In this document: positions 1 through 5,560 of the stretch, piece by piece
Layout: every line of letters begins with the position of its first letter
Numbering within the stretch: the stretch's first letter is position 1
Origin: Caryophanales bacterium UBA782
GTDB taxonomy: Bacteria > Bacillota_I > Bacilli_A > RFN20 > CAG-826
Direction of reading: 5' to 3'
Assembly: GCA_002296455.1 (NCBI GenBank)
Contig: DBJG01000072.1
Span: 19,233 to 24,792 of the forward strand
DNA length: 5,560 nt
The notes under the pieces: generated by a model
Databases searched by the model: none
Told to the model about the DNA's origin: nothing
Seen by the model: the letters and a program-made list of their open reading frames with translations, nothing else
Made by a program: the position numbers and the translations under genes

Positions 1-25
1 TAAGCCTCATCCCAAAGCGTAGCAT
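1..25 (-). CDS. Possible start of a next gene downstream of the BMP lipoprotein (partial, very uncertain)
   Basis: On the minus strand, the 56 bases after the lipoprotein stop contain no hairpin-plus-T-run terminator. They do contain GAGGGG (positions 42-37) followed 11 bases later by an ATG (25-23) that opens a frame MLRFGMRL running off the window. In PnrA-type loci the lipoprotein gene is commonly followed by genes for an ABC ATPase and two permeases, so a continuing operon would be expected. Eight residues are far too few to recognise any family, and they do not obviously resemble an ABC ATPase N-terminus. The spacing is also slightly long. Confidence 0.15.
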
Positions 26-56
26 GGGAAAATATACCCCTCATTAACCATTGCCT

Positions 57-1181
57 TCAAAACTCGAAGTCGATATTCACTTTCGCGCATTCATCGCTGA
101 TTTTCTTCCAACGTTCTATCTGATTATAGTCTTGCCCCTCGAAGGCGGGCACTACCTTAATCTTTCCTTCTTTTAGCGCTCTATAAATCTCGTCATACTG
201 CTCTTTCTTGAAGTTGGTGAAACGCCAGCTTTTCTCGCTTGTGGGGAGAGAGACGGCGTCCTCTTTTGCACCAAGAAGGCATATTTTGCCACCGAGCCCG
301 CTCTCCCAATTGCCCGCATAATAATCCTTAAGCGCCACCTGAACGGACGATTCAAGGTTCTTGGTCGCCGAAGTGAGAACCCGCGGAGAAAGGGAGGACT
401 GGTCGATATCCACTCCGATGATTTTCGCCTTTGGATAAAGGTTGGACGCGCTTACGACGGAATGGATCATCGAACCGCCGCATCCGAAAATGATTTCGAT
501 TCCACTTTGATACCAGCTCGCCATTTGGGTTTGCAAATCGGTTGATGCGCCGAAGGAGCTCCCGTATTTGTAACTGATTTTCACATCCGCAACAGGCCCA
601 TCGCTTTTCTTCGCGGCCTCGTTGATTCCCTGCACATACCCATAGGCGAATCGGTTGCAAGAACTATTGCTTCCCCCTCCGCCGAAAGTTCCGCCAAGTT
701 TCCTATACCCCTCCGCGTATGCGCTATATCCAGCCAAATAGCCAGCCTCTTCCTCTTTATAGCGAATCGCGGTCACATTTTGTAGTTCCTTGTCTTCGTC
801 GTCTTTCAAAATGAATCCATCGATAAAAACAAATTTCACTTTGGGGTGATTGATGGCCATTTGCCGAATGGCTTTCCCCTGCAAAAAGCCAGGTACGACA
901 ATGATTTTCGCGGCGTTTTCAATCGCAAGAGTCATCGCCACGATGCGGTCGTCATCTGTCGCGTTAGCGCCATTGGCCGGTTGATAATATTGACAAGTCT
1001 TCCCGTTTTTCTTCGCGTATGCTTGTATTCCATTCCATGTTCCTTCGTTAAAGCCGCCGTCTTTCAATGAAGAAATGTCGGTGACAAGAGCGATTTCGGC
1101 GTCATTCGTTTTCTTGCAGCTTGTGCAAACGGAGAGTGGCCACAAAACGGCTAATGAGAATAAGAAGCAGCGCTTTTTCAT
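57..1181 (-). CDS. BMP/PnrA-family substrate-binding lipoprotein, probable nucleoside ABC-transporter receptor
   Basis: A 374-residue protein, a normal length for the basic membrane protein (BMP/Med/PnrA) family. The N-terminus is a lipoprotein signal: MKKR, a hydrophobic stretch to about residue 18, then VCTSC, so Cys22 (or less likely Cys19) would be lipidated and anchor the protein outside the membrane. The mature part shows family hallmarks. There is a first-lobe opening ALVTDISSLKDGGFNEGTWNG (residues 31-51), matching the usual D-x-G-x-x-D-x-SFN-x-x-x-W-x-G. A glycine-rich hinge is followed by RFAYGYVQGINEA (177-189), and IIGVDIDQS (254-262) corresponds to the family GVDSDQ. Characterised members (Treponema PnrA, Bacillus and Streptococcus homologues) bind purine or other nucleosides for an ABC importer, so nucleoside binding is inferred from family and from the nearby hydrolase. 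The ATG at 1181 follows AAGGAAAGGA at good spacing. No terminator follows the TGA stop, so an operon may continue leftward. An autoinducer-type or other sugar ligand is the alternative. Confidence 0.93.
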   Translation of the reverse strand: MKKRCFLFSLAVLWPLSVCTSCKKTNDAEIALVTDISSLKDGGFNEGTWNGIQAYAKKNGKTCQYYQPANGANATDDDRIVAMTLAIENAAKIIVVPGFLQGKAIRQMAINHPKVKFVFIDGFILKDDEDKELQNVTAIRYKEEEAGYLAGYSAYAEGYRKLGGTFGGGGSNSSCNRFAYGYVQGINEAAKKSDGPVADVKISYKYGSSFGASTDLQTQMASWYQSGIEIIFGCGGSMIHSVVSASNLYPKAKIIGVDIDQSSLSPRVLTSATKNLESSVQVALKDYYAGNWESGLGGKICLLGAKEDAVSLPTSEKSWRFTNFKKEQYDEIYRALKEGKIKVVPAFEGQDYNQIERWKKISDECAKVNIDFEF

Positions 1182-1189
1182 AATAGTTC

Positions 1190-1225
1190 CTTTCCTTATG
1201 GGGCATCATCCCTCTATAAGGAAAG
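1190..1225 (-). promoter_or_regulatory. Hairpin sequestering the ribosome binding site of the BMP lipoprotein gene
   Basis: Read as mRNA, CUUUCCUUAU (positions 1225-1216) pairs perfectly over 10 bp with AUAAGGAAAG (1199-1190). Inside, GGG (1212-1210) can pair with CCC across a six-base AUGAUG loop. The 3' arm contains AAGGA and most of AAAGGA, the Shine-Dalgarno bases that lie six bases before the ATG at 1181. The folded form should therefore block ribosome access. This is the arrangement of a translational riboswitch expression platform or a temperature- or protein-controlled leader. The pairing is seen directly; the regulatory role is inferred. Confidence 0.6.
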
Positions 1226-1260
1226 TTTCTTTCACTTCCAATGGAGAATCAAAAAGAAAC
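1225..1260 (-). promoter_or_regulatory. Second leader hairpin abutting the ribosome-site hairpin
   Basis: In the minus-strand transcript GUUUCUUU (1260-1253) pairs perfectly over 8 bp with AAAGAAAC (1232-1225), with a small inner UCCA/UGGA complement in the loop. It ends exactly where the ribosome-site hairpin starts, sharing base 1225, so the two stems could stack. GAAAG within its 3' arm (1233-1229) could instead pair with CUUUC (1225-1221) of the next hairpin. That would be a short competing structure disturbing the sequestering stem. It has only five base pairs and a three-base loop, so switching is speculative. Confidence 0.4.
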
Positions 1261-1539
1261 GGCAAGCGGAAGCGGTTATGCTTTCGCTAGTCATAGTCAC
1301 TACGCAAAATAACAATGACGATATTTAATTGCCGCGATTGGGTTGTGCCGATAATCAAAGCAGCTTAGCAAAAAAAGGAAGATTCCATCCACGTTTAGTC
1401 CGTTCTATTCGTTTATTAAGCTACGGCACAGAATCGAAAAACATTTTTGACAAACGTATGGATAGGGGGCTGAATCATCCGATTCGGTCGAAGAATCGCA
1501 GAAGATATAGTGTCATTGAGCCAAATAGCGAGAATAGAC
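1261..1539. other. Upstream intergenic stretch with no recognised gene
   Basis: About 280 bases (roughly 360 between the lipoprotein start and the YjjI remnant) without a credible coding region. Open frames here have no family resemblance and no good ribosome binding site. The stretch holds a near-palindrome TAGTCATAGTCACTA (1288-1302), a long-range pairing at 1344-1430, and a consensus -35-like TTGACA at 1447-1452 on the plus strand that lacks a convincing -10 at 17 bases. It also holds a cluster of GAATC/GATTC elements at 1470-1498 that can form alternative small hairpins. It must contain the promoter of the lipoprotein gene, but I could not identify a clear one. I saw no match to the purine riboswitch core. 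Confidence 0.5.
1344..1430 (-). other. Long-range RNA pairing, possible structured leader element
   Basis: TGTGCCG (1344-1350) and CGGCACA (1424-1430) are perfect complements. Just inside them CAGCTTA (1361-1367) and TAAGCTA (1417-1423) can pair too. In minus-strand RNA the second helix has seven pairs including one U-G, whereas in plus-strand RNA its end is a C-A mismatch, so the pattern slightly favours the minus strand. The two helices are contiguous on one side and separated by a ten-base bulge on the other, enclosing 49 bases. The element would sit about 160 bases upstream of the lipoprotein start, as an aptamer domain would. A chance pairing cannot be excluded. Confidence 0.25.
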
Positions 1540-1951
1540 ATGGCGATAAAAAATGAATTAGCAAAGTGAAACGAATTAGTAGCGACTCGGCGTTAACTTA
1601 TAAGCAGCAAGCACTATCGCTTGCTCGCTTAGCGGAGAACGCCGATGATTCTCTCCCTCGCGACAAAGAATTCATAGAGGCCTTAAAAGATGGCTCGTCT
1701 GCGATTTGAACGAAGGGAGAACCCCTTATCGCCCCCGCTATATCGTTCCGGATTATATGAAATATCTTAAAGAGGGAAGCGAATTCCTGGGGATTAAACC
1801 ACCAAAAGACATCTATGAGGCAGTCACCGCTCTCCTCATTATGTATCATCATGTCCCCTTAATTACCTCTTTCCCCGTATATCTAGGCAATTTCACGGAG
1901 CTATTCACCCGTTTTATAAAATCGTTTTTTCAAATGACCTTTTGTGCTTGA
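1540..1951 (+). pseudogene. yjjI: Frameshifted, truncated N-terminal remnant of a YjjI-family glycyl radical enzyme
   Basis: Three successive frames join into one YjjI-like N-terminus. The ATG at 1540 gives MAIKNELAK, then hits TGA at 1567. One frame over, from 1566, VKRISSDSALTYKQQ continues into LARLAENADDSLPRDKEF and ends in TGA at 1707. One frame over again, from 1694, LVCDLNEGRTPYRPRYIVPDY continues through FLGIKPPKD and LLIMYHHVPLITSFPVYLGN. Each join is explained by loss of one base, near 1566 and 1694. The CD-x-x-EG-x-x-PY-x-PRY-x-x-PDY and YHHVP-x-x-T-S-x-PVYLG motifs match E. coli YjjI as I recall it. Similarity fades after about 1910 and translation stops at 1949. Family members are about 500 residues, so the catalytic cysteine and C-terminal glycyl-radical region are missing. 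The product cannot be an active enzyme. YjjI's reaction is not well established. Confidence 0.8.
1892..1920 (+). promoter_or_regulatory. Candidate sigma-70-type promoter for the nucleoside hydrolase
   Basis: TTCACG (1892-1897) and TATAAA (1915-1920) are separated by exactly 17 bases and match the -35 and -10 consensus at four and five of six positions. It lies inside the tail of the YjjI remnant and would give a leader of roughly 120 bases. A weaker alternative is TAGACT (1999-2004) with TAAACT (2022-2027), but transcription would then begin on top of the ribosome binding site, so it is less likely. This is consensus matching only. Confidence 0.3.
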
Positions 1952-2033
1952 ATGAAAGTGCCTATTCGAAGAAAAATGAAAGGTAACCGCCACATAAGTA
2001 GACTTATCGTCCGAGAAAACATAAACTTTGTTT

Positions 2034-2038
2034 GAGGA
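2034..2038 (+). promoter_or_regulatory. Ribosome binding site that fixes the nucleoside hydrolase start
   Basis: GAGGA ends seven bases before the ATG at 2046. An in-frame TTG at 2028 lies upstream of this site and has no ribosome binding site of its own, so it would add six residues not expected in the family. The ATG is the better start. Confidence 0.7.
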
Positions 2039-2045
2039 CACATTT

Positions 2046-2975
2046 ATGGAAAGAAAAAAGATTGTGATGGATTCTGACCCTGGGCACGATGATGCGATCG
2101 CTTTTCTGCTTGCGGGCTCCACGAAAGAAATCGAACTATTAGGCATCAGCGTCGCAAGCGGGAATCAAACGTTAGAGAAAACGGCAATCAATACATTAAA
2201 TGTGTGTCGTTATCTTAATATTGATTGCCCCATTGCATTAGGAAGCCCCACCCCTTTGCTCAAAGTGCCTTTAGTGTGCGAAGAAATACACGGCAAAAGC
2301 GGATTAGATGGCTTCACGTTCCCTGACTACCCTCATAACTTTGATAAGAGATTTGGTCCAAAGCTAATCATTGATTCGGTCATGGATCATGAAAACGTAA
2401 CGGTCGTTACGACAGGCCCATTAACGAATCTCGCCCTCGCGTTAAGAATGGAGCCAAAACTCAAAATGAGAATCAAGGAGGTTGTCATGATGGGCGGAAG
2501 CACGGATTATGGCAACGTGTCCCCTGCTGCCGAATTCAACATTCTCGTCGATCCAGAAGCGGCTTATATCGTTTTCCATTCTGGCTTAAATATCAAAATG
2601 CTCGGGCTAAACGTAACAAGAAAGCTAAAAGTGTATCCTTCTATCGTCGAAAGAATGGGCAAAATCAATAATAAAGCAAGTGACTTATTCGTCAAATTAA
2701 TGAAGGTTTTCAATCAAAACCAAAAAGCGGTATTCGGGTATGAAGGAGGTCCTCTCCATGATCCAATCACATTAGTTACTTTGCTCGATGATAACTGCAT
2801 CCACTATCAAAGCATGAATGTCGAAATCGATATCTCGAAAGGTCCTTCATACGGAAGAACCAATTGTGATGTCTTAGATATACTAAAAGCGCCACATAAC
2901 GCACTCGTAGCGATGGATGTCGACGTAAATCGATATTGGGATATCGTTGAAACTGCGATAAAAAACTATTCGTAA
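2046..2975 (+). CDS. Ribonucleoside hydrolase (IUNH family, RihA/RihB-like motif)
   Basis: A 309-residue cytoplasmic protein, full length for inosine-uridine preferring nucleoside hydrolases, which split the N-glycosidic bond of nucleosides to free base plus ribose using a bound calcium ion. All family signatures are present. DSDPGHDDA (residues 9-17) supplies the calcium-binding and general-base aspartates. IHGKSGLDG (81-89), TTGPLTNLA (122-130), and MGG followed by AAEFNILVDPEAA (161-173) with Glu163 and Asn165 for ribose binding come next. GGPLHDP (234-240) has the catalytic His238 and calcium ligand Asp239. The His in DPGHDD resembles the pyrimidine-preferring E. coli RihA and RihB rather than RihC (DPGIDD), but substrate preference cannot be settled from this. 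There is no signal peptide. With the divergent nucleoside-binding lipoprotein it makes a plausible uptake-and-cleavage pair. No obvious terminator follows immediately; the first good one is at 3168-3197. Confidence 0.95.
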   Translation: MERKKIVMDSDPGHDDAIAFLLAGSTKEIELLGISVASGNQTLEKTAINTLNVCRYLNIDCPIALGSPTPLLKVPLVCEEIHGKSGLDGFTFPDYPHNFDKRFGPKLIIDSVMDHENVTVVTTGPLTNLALALRMEPKLKMRIKEVVMMGGSTDYGNVSPAAEFNILVDPEAAYIVFHSGLNIKMLGLNVTRKLKVYPSIVERMGKINNKASDLFVKLMKVFNQNQKAVFGYEGGPLHDPITLVTLLDDNCIHYQSMNVEIDISKGPSYGRTNCDVLDILKAPHNALVAMDVDVNRYWDIVETAIKNYS

Positions 2976-3020
2976 TCACCGGTGCGTTTCATTGTTTTAA
3001 CCTCTTCAACTCGATTATCG

Positions 3021-3149
3021 ATGGAAAAATCTCACCGCCATTCTTTCAATCACGAGCGAACTGCCCAAAAGAACAGAAGGGACGTGAGTTGTTTGGCGTC
3101 TCCTTACTTTCTCGTTTCGCTTGCTATCTCACTCATAGTTTTTTCGTGA
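3021..3149 (+). CDS. Doubtful 42-residue ORF with hydrophobic C-terminus
   Basis: An ATG at 3021 opens a 42-codon frame ending in TGA at 3147. The frame is the same as the hydrolase and stays open from directly after that gene's TAA, about 58 codons in all. The product would have a basic, His/Arg/Asn-rich first half and a hydrophobic tail (PYFLVSLAISLIVFS) that could span or insert in a membrane. No ribosome binding site precedes the ATG and I recognise no family. It may be non-coding intergenic sequence or part of a dispersed repeat. I list it so that the 192-base gap after the hydrolase is described. Confidence 0.15.
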   Translation: MEKSHRHSFNHERTAQKNRRDVSCLASPYFLVSLAISLIVFS

Positions 3150-3167
3150 CCTATTTCCATCAAAGAG

Positions 3168-3197
3168 AAAAGGCACTGGTGTTAACCAATGCCTTTT
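3168..3197 (-). terminator. Intrinsic terminator of the surface-protein gene, probably bidirectional
   Basis: AAAAGGCACTGGT (3168-3180) pairs with ACCAATGCCTTTT (3185-3197) around a four-base loop. In the minus-strand RNA all 13 positions pair (one as G-U), and the stem ends in UUUUCUCUUU, 30 bases after the surface-protein stop. In plus-strand RNA the same position is a C-A mismatch and the U-run is followed by GUG. It should therefore stop minus-strand transcription best, but it can also end the convergent nucleoside hydrolase transcript. Confidence 0.85.
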
Positions 3198-3227
3198 GTG
3201 ATTAACGCTTGTTCCGAAATTTTGTCG

Positions 3228-5560
3228 TTATTCATCGAAAACGATGCTGTTTAATTGAACGGTACCGTTTTTATCACCTTTTTTAATGGAAAATTCAACC
3301 TTAATATAGTATTGGTTTTCTTTTGGCGTCTCGATATTCACGGTAAATGCTTTGGTTTTGCCTGCCTTCGCTTCGTTCGTGATATCAATGATTGCGGCAT
3401 CCGCAAAATCGGCGCTTGCAGAGGTATACAATTTAGCAGCGTTGATGTCGCTTAGATTCCTTGATTCAGTCAAATCAATAGTAACTTTCGAAATGGCTTC
3501 TGTGAATGCGGATTTTGTGGCAACAGATGCAGTTGAAGCGCCACTTTTTGAACCGGCTCTAACCCAAGTCCAATTATTGTTCCATTTGTTGCTGTTCCAA
3601 TTGGCCATAGAATAAGTCATGCCGCCAGCTGAATAATCCCAAGTGTTGCTGTACCCTGAAATAGCACTCCCACCTTTCGTTGGGTCATTGAAATTCAACG
3701 TATAGCTCGCTTTCTCCACCTCGCCTGTATCGACTTCGAACTCGACGACAACATCATTCTTTTGGCCCGCATTGAAGGAGCGAGAGATAGTGATGTCCGT
3801 TTCGCTATTATTTAAGCCGAGAACTTTGATGGATTTGACTTTATAGCCTTCTTTTGGGGTAGCGGTAACCGTGATGGTCTCCCCATAAGCAATATCGGTC
3901 ATTTTGCTTAACGAAACATCGCCTTGGCTTGAATCATATGCGACATTGGCAGTGAAGGTCGGATTGATATCTTCGACATAAACAAGAGCGTTCTTGATTT
4001 CTTTAGTTTTATTATTGCCGAAGACCGCGAAAGTTCCCATCATCGTGACGAACTTACCCTCATAAGCTTTTGAAAGGGCAGTTTCCTTTGAATAGTCAAG
4101 GAAATAAGTTCCGTCCTCTTTTAGGGTGTAGGTGCCACCGAAATAGGAACCGAAAATCGTGATCTGTCCGCCATCAAAACCTTCGAGAATCGCATTGCCG
4201 TATTCTTCATTGGTAACGTTCTTGACAAATCCAGAAACGCAATAGATGTTCTTGGTGTCGTCTTTTTCCATGGCAAGCATCTCATTGACGCTCTTTTCGA
4301 TGACTCCGCCGTCGATGACCGTCTTTGTGCCTTCTTGCCACAAATCAGTATCGACATTGTCATAGGTTGCCATATAGATAAGCGCATCAGTGGTGAGCTT
4401 AGTGTTGTAATCTCTAGAATGGACAGACACTTTGTGAGCGCCATTGCTCGCGATAGCTTTGCTATTACCGGTGATGGAAAGATTCACATCTTGCTTATAG
4501 GCAGCGCTATCATTCCCGACGACAAGCGCGGCTGATGGAACTTCGTTTCCGCTTCTCCAGTCTCTTGTGACTTTAACATATTCCGTGTTAAGTGTTTTGT
4601 TAGCGTCATTGAGCGCGAGCCAATCACCAGTAACCTCAATCTGGGTATCAGTAATCTTCCAATCGCCAGTTCTTGCGATAATGCCTTGGCGATCTGCTTT
4701 GAATTTGGAATTAGAAATAGAGACCTTTAAGCCAAGGACGTTGCCAAGCATAGCGGCATTGTCTTTGTCTTCTGTAGTAACAGTGATTTCAGAGTCAGTA
4801 ATCTCGATATTGGCGTTTTCCCCTTCAATATTGTTGGTTCCAACACCATAGGTCCCTTTGAAATTGATTTTGGAGCCACGAATTGTGATATCCGAAATTT
4901 GGCTTCCATAAACCGCGGCAGAAGTCGCTGGATATTCATTCTCGTTTGTGAGAGTCACTCCTTCCATGAGAAGAGAGTTCGCAAATTGCGCGTCGATGAC
5001 ATTGTAATTCTTGCTGCCTGGAACGAATGAGGCCTTGCTAACGATATTGCCGTTTTTGATGACAATGTCCTGTAATTTGCCTTCTTCGGCGTTAATGCCA
5101 TTCGGATTATTGAGTGTTAACGTGTGACCGCCAAGATCATAAGTGGTCGCTTTTCCCGCCAAAGGAAGAACACCATCAACGGTTAGATCCTGCGTCAAAA
5201 CGATTTTCGCTTCTTGGGCGGTAGCAACCGCATTCTTAACATCATCGGTTAACGCATCACCAATTTTCGCACCAGAAACAAACGTCGCGCGGACAACGAA
5301 TCCGCCTTCCACCATCTTCGTGGTATAAGAATTGGTTGCTTCATCCACTGCAACGGCTTCGCCATTGAGATAAAGTTGATCGGCTAATTTGCCTTTATTT
5401 GGATAAACGGTGAATGTGATATCGGTACCGACAATTGCACTGCCGACACTTGGGACAACATATCCGCCATCGGATGGAAGAATCGTGCATGCCCAAGCGG
5501 TTTTACCATCTTCTCCTTTTTCACCATCGGCGCCTTTTTCGCCTTGAGGGCCTTGCTCGC
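3228..5560 (-). CDS. Large modular surface/secreted protein with collagen-like, beta-helix and OB-fold-like domains (5' partial)
   Basis: The frame is open to the window edge, giving 776 residues; the true start is outside. The GTG at 5348 is internal, because conserved-looking sequence continues upstream of it. Numbering from the window edge: collagen-like G-x-y triplets (GPQGEKGADGEKGEDGK, 3-19); a beta-sandwich repeat with VGSAIVGTDITFTVYP and MVEGGFVVRATF (about 25-93). A right-handed beta-helix rich in 'I-x-I-x-x-S-x-I' rungs (about 118-400) is followed by an OB-fold-like domain starting IYCVSGFVKNVTNEEYGNA (about 425-530). Then come an InlB-like repeat with YGETITVTATPKEGYKVKSI (558-577) and a Trp/Asn-rich C-terminal beta-sandwich to 776, possibly carbohydrate-binding. 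There is no LPxTG or membrane tail, so an N-terminal lipid anchor outside the window is likely. Adhesion or glycan binding is inferred, not shown. A good terminator follows the stop by 30 bases. Confidence 0.85.
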   Translation of the reverse strand, partial: EQGPQGEKGADGEKGEDGKTAWACTILPSDGGYVVPSVGSAIVGTDITFTVYPNKGKLADQLYLNGEAVAVDEATNSYTTKMVEGGFVVRATFVSGAKIGDALTDDVKNAVATAQEAKIVLTQDLTVDGVLPLAGKATTYDLGGHTLTLNNPNGINAEEGKLQDIVIKNGNIVSKASFVPGSKNYNVIDAQFANSLLMEGVTLTNENEYPATSAAVYGSQISDITIRGSKINFKGTYGVGTNNIEGENANIEITDSEITVTTEDKDNAAMLGNVLGLKVSISNSKFKADRQGIIARTGDWKITDTQIEVTGDWLALNDANKTLNTEYVKVTRDWRSGNEVPSAALVVGNDSAAYKQDVNLSITGNSKAIASNGAHKVSVHSRDYNTKLTTDALIYMATYDNVDTDLWQEGTKTVIDGGVIEKSVNEMLAMEKDDTKNIYCVSGFVKNVTNEEYGNAILEGFDGGQITIFGSYFGGTYTLKEDGTYFLDYSKETALSKAYEGKFVTMMGTFAVFGNNKTKEIKNALVYVEDINPTFTANVAYDSSQGDVSLSKMTDIAYGETITVTATPKEGYKVKSIKVLGLNNSETDITISRSFNAGQKNDVVVEFEVDTGEVEKASYTLNFNDPTKGGSAISGYSNTWDYSAGGMTYSMANWNSNKWNNNWTWVRAGSKSGASTASVATKSAFTEAISKVTIDLTESRNLSDINAAKLYTSASADFADAAIIDITNEAKAGKTKAFTVNIETPKENQYYIKVEFSIKKGDKNGTVQLNSIVFDE

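Noticed and set aside
57..59. TGA read as Trp (Mycoplasma code) at the end of the lipoprotein gene
   Set aside because: The protein length already fits the family at this stop and Trp is encoded by TGG elsewhere in the window, so TGA is best read as a stop.
1190..1440. Purine riboswitch upstream of the lipoprotein gene
   Set aside because: I looked for the conserved three-way junction core and its loop sequences on the minus strand and did not find them, although the leader is structured.
1447..1475. Consensus -35 TTGACA as a promoter for the YjjI remnant
   Set aside because: The hexamer 17 bases downstream (CTGAAT) is a poor -10. A better -10-like TATAGT at 1506-1511 is too far away to pair with it.
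1329..1556. 75-codon plus-strand ORF in the intergenic region
   Set aside because: It starts at a TTG without a ribosome binding site, is Arg/Ser-rich in the manner of random translation, and shows no recognisable domain.
1598..1852. 84-codon minus-strand ORF
   Set aside because: It lies antisense to the YjjI remnant, whose plus-strand family motifs are clear; it has no family resemblance of its own.
2028..2045. Upstream TTG start for the nucleoside hydrolase
   Set aside because: The only ribosome binding site (GAGGA, 2034-2038) lies downstream of the TTG and is correctly spaced for the ATG at 2046.
2977..2984. CACCGGTG palindrome after the hydrolase stop as a terminator
   Set aside because: A perfect 8-base palindrome leaves no room for a loop, and the following bases are not a clean T-run.
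5346..5348. GTG as the start of the surface protein
   Set aside because: The frame continues upstream to the window edge with a coherent beta-sandwich and collagen triplets, and no ribosome binding site precedes the GTG.

Overview
The window looks like a chromosomal segment from a low-to-moderate GC Gram-positive bacterium, probably an uncultured gut Bacilli/Mollicutes-like lineage. The reasons are strong AAGGA/GAGG-type ribosome binding sites, a BMP-family lipoprotein typical of Bacillota, and a large modular surface protein with collagen-like triplets, a beta-helix and an OB-fold-like domain. TGA ends one gene as an apparently genuine stop and Trp is encoded by TGG, so the standard bacterial code fits and the Mycoplasma code does not. 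The lineage is an inference.

Layout from left to right. Positions 57-1181 (minus) encode a BMP/PnrA-type substrate-binding lipoprotein, the likely receptor of a nucleoside ABC importer. Its 5' leader carries two abutting perfect-stem hairpins (1190-1260). The one nearer the gene pairs away the ribosome binding site, which suggests control of translation. A further long-range pairing lies at 1344-1430. Positions 1540-1951 (plus) hold a decayed N-terminal remnant of a YjjI-family glycyl radical enzyme, with two single-base frameshifts and a missing C-terminal three quarters. Positions 2046-2975 (plus) encode an intact ribonucleoside hydrolase of the RihA/RihB motif type. Positions 2976-3167 are intergenic and contain an unconvincing 42-codon ORF. 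A bidirectional terminator at 3168-3197 separates the hydrolase from a convergent gene. Positions 3228-5560 (minus) hold the last 776 codons of a large multidomain surface protein whose start lies beyond the window.

The left half reads as a nucleoside uptake and catabolism locus: the lipoprotein would capture nucleosides, and the hydrolase would split them into ribose and free base. The YjjI remnant fits this setting, because in E. coli yjjI lies beside the deoCABD nucleoside-catabolism operon. The surface protein on the right appears to be an unrelated transcription unit.

No tRNA, rRNA, insertion sequence or CRISPR array was seen. The observations most worth checking are the ribosome-site-sequestering leader and possible orphan riboswitch upstream of the lipoprotein gene, and the glycyl radical enzyme remnant between the two nucleoside genes.
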